The notes under the pieces: model-generated
Databases searched by the model: none
Seen by the model: only the letters and a program-made list of their open reading frames with translations
Told to the model about the DNA's origin: nothing
In this document: positions 1 through 4,960 of the stretch, piece after piece
Numbering within the stretch: position 1 is the first letter of the stretch
How the letters are laid out: each line of letters begins with the position of its first letter
Translations under genes and position numbers: made by a program
Assembly (NCBI GenBank): GCA_937988695.1
Contig: CALKHM010000112.1
Coordinates: forward strand, 1 to 5,934
Direction of reading: 5' to 3'
Source of the DNA: an uncultured Microbacterium sp.
Lineage (GTDB): Bacteria > Actinomycetota > Actinomycetes > Actinomycetales > Microbacteriaceae
DNA: 5,934 nucleotides

Positions 1-139
1 CACTCCACGACCGGGCGGCTCACTCCACGACCGGGCGGCTCACTCCACGACCGGGGGGCTCACTCCACGACCGGGGGCGCTCGCTCAACGACCGGGCGGC
101 TCACTCCACGACCGGGGGCTCGCTCAACGACCGGGGGCG
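1..139. repeat. Tandem array of about seven ~20-bp repeats at the contig edge
   Basis: The consensus unit is CACTCCACGACCGGGCGGCT. Units lie at 1-20, 21-40 (identical), 41-60 (one C-to-G change), 61-81 (21 bp), 82-101, 102-120 (19 bp) and 121-139. Two versions occur: type A begins CACTCCACGACC and type B begins CGCTCAACGACC, in the order A A A A B A B. Unit lengths of 19, 20 and 21 bp are not multiples of three, so the array is not coding. It ends about six bases beyond the stop codon of the minus-strand regulator, in that gene's 3' flank. The contig starts at a unit boundary, so the array is probably longer in the genome and was cut or collapsed in assembly. On the minus strand type B reads GGTCGTTGAGCG, which I recall as a common dispersed intergenic motif in Microbacteriaceae; that link is from memory. 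No function is evident. Confidence 0.9.
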
Positions 140-144
140 ACACG

Positions 145-756
145 CTACGCGGTGCGGCGCTCCTGCGCAGCGCCGTCCGGGGCGGGCGGCGCCGGCTCGG
201 CGGCATCCTCGCCCTCGCCCGCCTCGACACGCACGCCGCTGATCCAGAAGAAGTCGACCTCGGGGGCGTCGTGGTCTTCGGTGTCCTCGAACTCGCGGAC
301 GATCTCCTCGACACGCGTGCCGAGCTCCTTCACGCGCTCCTTCGTCAGGCGCATTCGCGTGTGCGCGTACGATGCCGGCCAGGGCCGCTGCGCGGGATCG
401 GCCGGAGGCGGCACCGCCACGACCTTCGCCAGCGCCGTCATCAGGTAGCGCATCATCACGCCGCCGACGAACTCGTCGGGCTGCGCCGACACGTGCAGAC
501 CGGTGCCGCGCGCCCGCCACGGTCGCTCGCGGCCGTCGCCGGAGGCCGGCGCCCGCTCGATGAGGCCCATCTTCGCCAGCTGCTGCAGGTGGTAGCTCAT
601 GGCCGACGGGGTGAACCCGGTCAGCTCGGCGGCCCGCGTGGCCGTGAGCGGTTCGCCTTGGTACAGCGCCATCAGCACCGTCCAACGGGCGGGGTGGACC
701 ATCGCGCGCATCTGCGCGATGTCGTCCACCTCGATGTCGTTGCGCTCCCCCGCCAT
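145..756 (-). CDS. ArsR-like winged-helix transcriptional regulator
   Basis: This 203-residue cytoplasmic DNA-binding protein has an N-terminal winged helix-turn-helix at about residues 14-84. It includes the helix pair ATRAAELTGFTPSAMSYHLQ (39-58), a recognition helix running to about 66 (QQLAKMGLIER), and a wing rich in Arg and Gly (68-84). The SAMSYHLQQLAKMGLIE pattern is typical of ArsR/HTH_20 proteins. A charged helix follows (about 134-160), then an acidic, Ala/Pro-rich tail (178-203). There are no cysteines, so it cannot be a thiol-based metal sensor like classical ArsR/SmtB; its ligand is unknown. It is longer than the ~100-residue minimal ArsR. The ATG at 756 is preferred because a TAGACT -10 box lies six bases upstream, suggesting a leaderless mRNA, and no good Shine-Dalgarno is present. 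It diverges from an MFS exporter across 50 bp and is probably that gene's local repressor and autoregulator (inference). Confidence 0.93.
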   Translation of the reverse strand: MAGERNDIEVDDIAQMRAMVHPARWTVLMALYQGEPLTATRAAELTGFTPSAMSYHLQQLAKMGLIERAPASGDGRERPWRARGTGLHVSAQPDEFVGGVMMRYLMTALAKVVAVPPPADPAQRPWPASYAHTRMRLTKERVKELGTRVEEIVREFEDTEDHDAPEVDFFWISGVRVEAGEGEDAAEPAPPAPDGAAQERRTA

Positions 757-762
757 GTCGTC

Positions 763-791
763 AGTCTACTTGCGCGATCAATGTCTGAAAC
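763..791 (-). promoter_or_regulatory. Predicted leaderless promoter of the regulator gene
   Basis: Read on the minus strand, TAGACT (763-768) matches the TANNNT -10 pattern and lies six bases before the ATG at 756. Transcription would therefore start at or next to the start codon, as in many actinobacterial leaderless genes. A 17-base spacer leads to GTTTCA (786-791), a poor -35 that matches three of six consensus positions. The proposed -35 overlaps the first operator-like palindrome, which would allow autoregulation. This rests on pattern and spacing only. Confidence 0.45.
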
Positions 792-798
792 TTATCCT
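770..798 (+). promoter_or_regulatory. Predicted promoter of the MFS exporter gene
   Basis: TTGCGC (770-775) is followed by a 17-base spacer and TATCCT (793-798), which fits TANNNT. The expected start of transcription is about 805-807, at or just before the GTG start codon at 807, so this mRNA may also be leaderless; no Shine-Dalgarno precedes the GTG. The boxes interleave with those of the divergent regulator promoter, so two polymerases could hardly bind at once. The -10 lies inside the first palindrome, so a bound repressor would block it. Confidence 0.45.
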
Positions 799-803
799 TC
801 ATA
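784..803. promoter_or_regulatory. Operator-like palindrome, site 1
   Basis: The site reads T-N-TGAA-N8-TTCA-N-A, with TGAA at 786-789 and TTCA at 798-801. It is an imperfect dyad whose outer T/A pair and four-base arms match. It covers the predicted -10 of the exporter and the likely -35 of the regulator. It recurs exactly 22 bp to the right. The likely ligand is the adjacent winged-helix regulator, judged from position only. Confidence 0.5.
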
Positions 804-805
804 AC

Positions 806-825
806 TGTGAAGCAATCCTTTCAGA
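806..825. promoter_or_regulatory. Operator-like palindrome, site 2
   Basis: This is the second copy of T-N-TGAA-N8-TTCA-N-A, with TGAA at 808-811 and TTCA at 820-823. It starts 22 bp after site 1, about two helical turns, which places both sites on the same DNA face. It covers the exporter start codon and probable transcription start. The two sites together also form a larger dyad centred at 804.5: TCTGAAA (784-790) mirrors TTTCAGA (819-825) and CTTCA (797-801) mirrors TGAAG (808-812). Confidence 0.5.
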
Positions 826-2207
826 ACTCGGTATGGGCGATCCGAGACGCGCGCATCGCGCTGCTCGCCCGGGCTCTGAGCACCGCGGGAACCTCCGTGA
901 CCTCGATCGCTGCGATGCTGCTGCTGTACGACGGCGGCGTGGGACCGCTGGGGGTCGCCGCGTTCCTGGCCGCCCTGACGATCCCCACGATCGCCACCAT
1001 GGGCGTCGCGGGGCGCGTGGCCGACACGATGGACTCCCGTGTGGTGCTGGTCACGGCGTCGCTGGTGCAGGCCACCGCCGTGACGGCGCTGGGAGTCACG
1101 CACACCACGGCGGTGATCTTCGTCACCGGGATCGTCATCGCGCTCGCCCAGGCGTTCGAGCAGCCGGCGTGGAGCGCGCTGGTCCCCCGCATCGTCGGGG
1201 AGGACCGCATCGGGCCGGCCATCTCCTGGCAGCAGGGGCTTGCGGCGGTCGCCTCACCGATCGGCGCAGGGATCGGCGGCCTGCTGGTGGCCCTCGACGA
1301 CGTCGCCTGGGGCTTCTGGGCAGATGCCGCGACCTACGTCCTGCTCGCCGGGGCGGCGCTGATCATCCGCACGCGCCGGCACGGCGCCGCGGAGAGCGCC
1401 ACGGGTGCCGGCGCCACGCCCGGCGCGACCAGTCCCGTCCAAGGCGCACCGGCCGTGGGGGCGGCGAGTGCCGTGGTCGACGCGGTCGCCGTGCAGGCTG
1501 CGCCCCCGGCTGCCCGCAAGCGGTGGTCGTGGGCGGAAGGGGTGCGCATCGTCGCCCGCGACCGCATCCTCATGCCGCTGTTCGCCGCCATCCTGGTGTT
1601 CGTCGTGCTGGTCGAGGGCGTGAACCCCGTCGAGGTGTTCCTGGTGCGCGGGCCGCTGGGAGCGACGGACTGGCAGTACGGGCTCACCGAGCTCTTCGCC
1701 GGCGCCGGTGGCGTCATCGGCGCCGCCGTCGCGGGGCGCGTCGCCGGAAACCACGCACGAGCGCGTGCGGCGACGATCGGGTTCGGCAGCGCCGCGCTGA
1801 TCATGGTCGCGGTGGGGCTCGCGCCGAGCTTCTGGGTCTACGCCGCGCTGATCACGGCGCTGATCGCGGCGTTCGGCACCGGCAACGCGGCGTTCGGTGC
1901 CCTGCTCACCTCCCGCACCCCCGACGCCCTGCGCGGCCGGGTGTACGCACCCCTGAACGGGCTCGCACGTACGGCGTCGCTCATCGCCCTGGGCCTGGGC
2001 GGCACGGCCAATGCCCTGGTCGGGCCGCGCACGACGTTCGTGACGGCCGGCGCCGCCGGTGTCGTCGTCATGGTGGTCGCCGGCCTCGCCGTGCTGCGCG
2101 CGCAGCGGGCGGAGCGCGCGCACACGGCCCCGCCCGTTCAGAACTCCGTCGAAATCGACGCCGAGGTGCCCGGCGAGGCCGAAACCGGACCTCTCGGCAC
2201 CGGATAG
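807..2207 (+). CDS. MFS-type multidrug/metabolite exporter (MFS_3-like)
   Basis: This 466-residue inner-membrane protein is a predicted proton-driven efflux carrier. Hydrophobic helices begin at about residue 17 and fill two halves (about 17-188 and 250-430). The motif A loop between helices 2 and 3 is GRVADTMDSR (69-78), with D73 and R78 in the conserved positions. The halves are joined by a long Ala/Pro/Gly-rich cytoplasmic linker (189-238). The second half carries TPDALRGRVYA (371-381), typical of EntS/Mef-like exporters. A hydrophilic acidic tail follows (432-466). The GTG at 807 is the only sensible start: an in-frame TGA lies at 786-788 and the next ATG would remove the first helix. It has its own promoter and is paired head-to-head with the winged-helix regulator, an arrangement typical of drug-inducible pumps. 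The exported compound cannot be inferred. The TTTCAG part of operator site 2 lies within its first codons. Confidence 0.9.
   Translation: MKQSFQNSVWAIRDARIALLARALSTAGTSVTSIAAMLLLYDGGVGPLGVAAFLAALTIPTIATMGVAGRVADTMDSRVVLVTASLVQATAVTALGVTHTTAVIFVTGIVIALAQAFEQPAWSALVPRIVGEDRIGPAISWQQGLAAVASPIGAGIGGLLVALDDVAWGFWADAATYVLLAGAALIIRTRRHGAAESATGAGATPGATSPVQGAPAVGAASAVVDAVAVQAAPPAARKRWSWAEGVRIVARDRILMPLFAAILVFVVLVEGVNPVEVFLVRGPLGATDWQYGLTELFAGAGGVIGAAVAGRVAGNHARARAATIGFGSAALIMVAVGLAPSFWVYAALITALIAAFGTGNAAFGALLTSRTPDALRGRVYAPLNGLARTASLIALGLGGTANALVGPRTTFVTAGAAGVVVMVVAGLAVLRAQRAERAHTAPPVQNSVEIDAEVPGEAETGPLGTG
2165..2201 (+). terminator. GC-rich stem-loop at the 3' end of the exporter gene
   Basis: GGTGCC (2165-2170) pairs with GGCACC (2196-2201). 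After a two-base bulge, G2173 pairs with C2195 and GAGG (2175-2178) pairs with CCTC (2190-2193), closing an 11-base loop. There is no U-tract, as is usual for actinobacterial terminator-like hairpins. It lies inside the last codons of the exporter. A second small hairpin, CGTCG-AAAT-CGACG (2147-2160), lies upstream, and a 10-bp inverted repeat (2139-2148 with 2209-2218) encloses both. The 83-base gap to the convergent hydratase gene holds no other clear signal. Confidence 0.35.
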
Positions 2208-2290
2208 GCGGAGTTCTGCACGGCACGACGAGCACGCCGCACCCACCCCGCCCGGGACGGGCACGGGCGCCACCGCCGCACCCGCCCAGG

Positions 2291-3067
2291 TCAGCGGTTC
2301 TCGAACCGCGCCGCGCGCTTCTCGCGGAACGCCGCCATGCCTTCCTTCTGGTCGTGCGTGTCGAACAGTGCGGCGAACGCCTGCTTCTCGAAGCGGAGCC
2401 CCTCGGCCAGCGACGTCTCCAGCGCGGCATCCAGCGCGGCCTTGGCCGCGAACACGGAGGGCAGCGACTTCGCCGCAATGCTCTCGGCGACCGCGGATGC
2501 CTCGTCCAGCAGCTGGGCGGCGGGTACAACGCGCGAGACGAGGCCCACCCGCTCGGCCTCCGCGGCATCCATCAGCCGCCCGGTGAGCACGAGCTCGGCG
2601 GCCTTGTAGTACCCGACCGCCCGGATCAGCCGCTGCGTGCCGCCCATGCCCGGGATCACGCCGAGGTTGATCTCGGGCTGCCCGAACATCGCCGTGTCGG
2701 CGGCCAGGATGATGTCGCACATCATCGCCAGCTCACATCCTCCGCCCAGGGCGTACCCGGCGACCGCCGCGATCACGGGAGTCCGCACGGCGGCGAAGTC
2801 GGCCCAGCCGCCGAAATGGTCGCCCATCAGCATGTCCAGCCCGCTGCGGGACTCCATCTCTTTGATGTCGGCACCGGCGGCGAACGCACGCGCCGAGCCG
2901 GTCACGACGATCGCCCCGATCGCGGCGTCCGCATCCAAAGCGGTGGCCGCGGCGACGACATCGGCGCAGACCTGCGAGTTCAGCGCGTTCAGCGCCTCCG
3001 GGCGGTTCAGGGTGATCCATCCGACGCGCCCTCGCGTCTCCACCAGGATCGTGGCGTATTCAGTCAT
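2291..3067 (-). CDS. Enoyl-CoA hydratase (crotonase family, EchA8-like)
   Basis: This 258-residue protein has the usual length of a complete monofunctional enoyl-CoA hydratase, a cytoplasmic oligomeric enzyme that adds water to trans-2-enoyl-CoA in beta-oxidation and related acyl-CoA pathways. It begins with the crotonase strand VGWITLNRPEALNALN (15-30). AFAAGADIKEM (61-71) and GYALGGGCEL (104-113) form the oxyanion hole. Both catalytic glutamates are present: E112 in GGGCEL and E132 in FGQPEINLG, corresponding to E144 and E164 of rat mitochondrial hydratase. PGMGGTQRL (139-147) and the C-terminal EGMAAFREKR (242-251) also match. Overall it resembles mycobacterial EchA8 closely (from memory). 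The ATG at 3067 has GGGGA just upstream. It lies 114 bases downstream of the Ldh-family gene on the same strand, so co-transcription is possible but uncertain; a 32-codon ORF fills most of that gap. It could instead serve general fatty acid or amino acid catabolism. Confidence 0.95.
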   Translation of the reverse strand: MTEYATILVETRGRVGWITLNRPEALNALNSQVCADVVAAATALDADAAIGAIVVTGSARAFAAGADIKEMESRSGLDMLMGDHFGGWADFAAVRTPVIAAVAGYALGGGCELAMMCDIILAADTAMFGQPEINLGVIPGMGGTQRLIRAVGYYKAAELVLTGRLMDAAEAERVGLVSRVVPAAQLLDEASAVAESIAAKSLPSVFAAKAALDAALETSLAEGLRFEKQAFAALFDTHDQKEGMAAFREKRAARFENR

Positions 3068-3079
3068 GTCCCCATCGTG

Positions 3080-3178
3080 TCACGCGACGCCTGCTTCGTT
3101 GATCCCGACGATCATCACGATCGGCCGGCTCACGCCGGCGGTGTTCTCCCGTGCGGCCGCGTCTGGACCGACGCTCAT
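3080..3178 (-). CDS. Possible 32-residue small protein or gene remnant
   Basis: An ATG at 3178 lies three bases after the Ldh-family stop codon and opens a 32-codon frame ending in TGA at 3080, 12 bases before the hydratase ATG. The frame thus tiles the gap almost exactly. GGTGAG, which overlaps the Ldh stop codon, could serve as a weak ribosome site, and GGGGA after its end serves the hydratase. About 27 of 32 codons end in G or C, as in the neighbouring genes. The product begins MSVGPDAAARENTAG and ends in a mildly hydrophobic stretch, RPIVMIVGINEAGVA. I recognise no family. It may be a real small protein, a coupling peptide that carries ribosomes to the hydratase start, the leftover N-terminus of a deleted gene, or chance. 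Gene finders would normally skip it because of its length. Confidence 0.3.
   Translation of the reverse strand: MSVGPDAAARENTAGVSRPIVMIVGINEAGVA
3109..3139 (-). terminator. Two abutting hairpins between the Ldh-family and hydratase genes
   Basis: On the minus strand GCCGGC-GTGA-GCCGGC (3124-3139) forms a perfect six-pair stem closed by a GNRA-type GUGA loop. It is followed without a gap by CGATC-GTGAT-GATCG (3109-3123), a five-pair stem. Together they may stack into one structured element in the operon transcript. No U-tract follows, so it could be a weak terminator, a processing site or an RNA-stabilising element that lowers hydratase expression relative to upstream genes. It lies wholly within the 32-codon ORF. 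Confidence 0.3.
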
Positions 3179-3181
3179 CGC

Positions 3182-4222
3182 TCACCACGCGAGCGGCACG
3201 CCGCACGCGTCAGCCAGCGTCTGCAGGTCGTCGCGAGTCTTGTCCGGCAGCAGGATGCCGCCCCCGGCGGCGAGGTTCTGGTTCTCCCGCTCGCCCGGGT
3301 ACAGGATCCCGCCCGTTCCGGGAACCACCCGCACGCCCTTGACCTGGTCGATGAGCGCGCGCATGCGCTGCTCGAACACGTCCAGAGGCTGGAACCGGCA
3401 GACGTCGATCGCGATCACGAGATGCCCAGCCCCGCTGTGCGCATCGGGCTGCCACGGGCCGCCCACGTCGGTGCCGAACGAGCTGCCGGTGAGCACGCCC
3501 GAGAAGACGTCCATCATGAACGAGATGGCGTACCCCTTGTGGCCGCCCATCGGCAGCACGACGCCGCCATCGAGCGCGGCCGCCGGATCGGTGGTCGGGC
3601 GGCCCGCGGCATCCAACGCCCAGCCGGCCGGGATCGGCGCCCCCTTCTCGGCGGCGGCGTAGATCTTCCCGCGCGCCACCCCGGTGTTGGCGATGTCGAG
3701 GACTGCCGCGTCGCCGTGCCCGTCGGGGGCGGCGAACGACCAGGGGTTCGCGCCGACGGCCTTGTCCATGCCGCCCCACGGCGCCATGGCCGGCGACCCG
3801 TTGGTGGTGAGGATCGCCGCGCACCCGGCGGCGGCCGCACGACGCGTGAAATACGCCGCGGTGCCGAAGTGATTCGAGTTGCGCACCCCGACGGCCCCGA
3901 TCCCGTGCAGCCTGGCGCGCTCGACCGCCAGGTCCGTCGCGCGCGCCGCGACGACCTGCCCGACCCCGGAGTTGCCGTCGACGCTGACCAGGGCGCCCGC
4001 GTCGCGGAGCACCGTCAGCTCAGTGACCGGCGCGATGCGGCCGGTGCGCAGCCGCTTCACGTACCAGGGCAGCCGCAGCATCCCGTGCGACGGGTGCCCC
4101 CACTGCTCGGCGACCACGAGCGAGTCGGCGACCAGCTCCGCGTCGGCGGCGGGCACGCCCTGGGTCTGCAGCACACGTGTGCCGAACGCCCGCAGGTCGT
4201 CGGCCGAGATCATCGTGTCCAT
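3182..4222 (-). CDS. Ldh_2-family NAD(P)-dependent malate/2-hydroxyacid-type dehydrogenase
   Basis: This 346-residue protein is full length for the Ldh_2 family (malate, ureidoglycolate, sulfolactate, 2,3-diketogulonate and related dehydrogenases), cytoplasmic enzymes that interconvert 2-hydroxyacids and 2-oxoacids with NAD(P). This fold is unrelated to classical Rossmann LDH/MDH. Visible signatures are WGHPSHGMLRLP (41-52) with the conserved H46; DGNSGVGQV (82-90); RNSNHFGTAAYF (114-125), with H118 at the position proposed as catalytic in ureidoglycolate dehydrogenase; the cofactor-side VGANPWSFA (156-164); and MGGHKGYAISFMMDVFSG (225-242). The ATG at 4222 is chosen over the in-frame ATG at 4213 because GAGGAG (4228-4233) sits five bases before it. 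That site overlaps the stop codon of the cupin-ABM gene, so the two are probably translationally coupled. Its substrate cannot be told from sequence; the operon also encodes a transporter, which suggests an imported hydroxyacid. Confidence 0.93.
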   Translation of the reverse strand: MDTMISADDLRAFGTRVLQTQGVPAADAELVADSLVVAEQWGHPSHGMLRLPWYVKRLRTGRIAPVTELTVLRDAGALVSVDGNSGVGQVVAARATDLAVERARLHGIGAVGVRNSNHFGTAAYFTRRAAAAGCAAILTTNGSPAMAPWGGMDKAVGANPWSFAAPDGHGDAAVLDIANTGVARGKIYAAAEKGAPIPAGWALDAAGRPTTDPAAALDGGVVLPMGGHKGYAISFMMDVFSGVLTGSSFGTDVGGPWQPDAHSGAGHLVIAIDVCRFQPLDVFEQRMRALIDQVKGVRVVPGTGGILYPGERENQNLAAGGGILLPDKTRDDLQTLADACGVPLAW

Positions 4223-4227
4223 GTCAT

Positions 4228-4233
4228 CTCCTC
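4228..4233 (-). promoter_or_regulatory. Ribosome binding site of the Ldh-family gene
   Basis: GAGGAG on the minus strand lies five bases before the ATG at 4222. It shares bases with the upstream TGA (4232-4234), giving TGAGGAG, so ribosomes terminating on the cupin-ABM gene would be delivered to the next start. It decides the start at 4222 over 4213. Confidence 0.75.
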
Positions 4234-4960
4234 AGAATCCGCCGAGCACGGGCCGGTCGTGCACGACCACCGGCGGCTCGGCGAAGAAGCCGCCGACCAG
4301 CGCGCGCCACCGCGCATACTCGCAACTGTTGCGGAACCGCTCCCGGTGGTCGGCAACGCTGTCCCATTCCACGCACAGCACGTAGACGTCCGGCTCCTCG
4401 ACGACGCGGCGCAGCTCGAGGCTGCGGCATCCGGGTGCGCGCTGGAACAGCGGCACCGCCTCGGCGACGGCCGCCTCGAACGAGCGCTCGGTGCCGGGGC
4501 GCACGCGGATGCGGGCGGTCTCCCGGCACGCCTGGGCATCGGATGCCGCGCCGGCCTCGGCATCCACCCGCTGCGTCTGGCCGGTGCTGGCAAGCCGCCG
4601 GGTCGCGCGGGTCGACGCGTACGTCCAGAAGATCGCCATCGGCGAGGTCGACGACGCGTTCTCGAAGTGGTGCGCGACATTCGCGGGCACGAACGTGGTG
4701 TCGTGCATCGCGAGCGCCGTGCGTACGCCGTCGATGTCGACGATCGCTGCGCCCTCGATGATGATCACGCTCTCGGCGCAGTTGTGGCTGTGATGCGCGA
4801 TCACCGCACCCGGGGCGAACCGGGTGACGCCGTTCAGGAACGAGGTCGCCCCGAGGTCGCGGGTGACCAGGGGCGTCGTGCGCGCGCCGTTGCCGCGGTC
4901 GATGGCGGGCAGCCGATCGGGCGCGAGCACGCGCGCCGGCCAGACCGAGATCGTGGTCAT
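4232..4960 (-). CDS. Two-domain cupin + antibiotic biosynthesis monooxygenase (ABM) protein
   Basis: This 242-residue cytoplasmic protein fuses two small beta domains. The N-terminal cupin (about 35-115) has motif 1 as G51...HHSHNCAE, giving probable metal ligands H57, H59 and E63 and the closing G70. Motif 2 is FVPANVAHHFEN (90-101), with H97 or H98 as the fourth ligand, so the metal site looks intact. A linker of low conservation (about 116-145) leads to a C-terminal ABM-like ferredoxin fold (about 147-240), seen as RIRVRPGTERSFEAAV, then APGCRSLELRRVVEEPDVYVLCVEWDS and a RFRNSCEYARWRALVGGFF helix. ABM domains occur in cofactor-free monooxygenases and heme-degrading enzymes, but also in proteins of unknown role. 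The ATG at 4960 is chosen because AGGAGG lies just upstream; a longer frame to 5194 would overlap the transporter gene and is Arg/Gly-rich noise. It overlaps the transporter stop as ATGA and lies nine bases before the Ldh-family start. The reaction is unknown. Confidence 0.88.
   Translation of the reverse strand: MTTISVWPARVLAPDRLPAIDRGNGARTTPLVTRDLGATSFLNGVTRFAPGAVIAHHSHNCAESVIIIEGAAIVDIDGVRTALAMHDTTFVPANVAHHFENASSTSPMAIFWTYASTRATRRLASTGQTQRVDAEAGAASDAQACRETARIRVRPGTERSFEAAVAEAVPLFQRAPGCRSLELRRVVEEPDVYVLCVEWDSVADHRERFRNSCEYARWRALVGGFFAEPPVVVHDRPVLGGF

Noticed and set aside
1..139. CRISPR array
   Set aside because: The units are contiguous with no unique spacers of constant length and no cas gene is nearby.
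60..314. Coding frames through the tandem repeat giving PVVERAP-like peptides
   Set aside because: Unit lengths vary by single bases so the frame is not kept, and these frames lie over or after the regulator gene without start signals.
2240..2290. GC-rich CCCG/CGGG self-complementary stretch between the convergent genes
   Set aside because: The stems are only about four pairs and such matches are frequent by chance in sequence this GC-rich.
1254..2720. A 488-codon minus-strand frame opposite the exporter and hydratase
   Set aside because: It spans two convergent genes in a wrong frame, is Arg/Gly/His-rich, and shows no domain or ribosome site.
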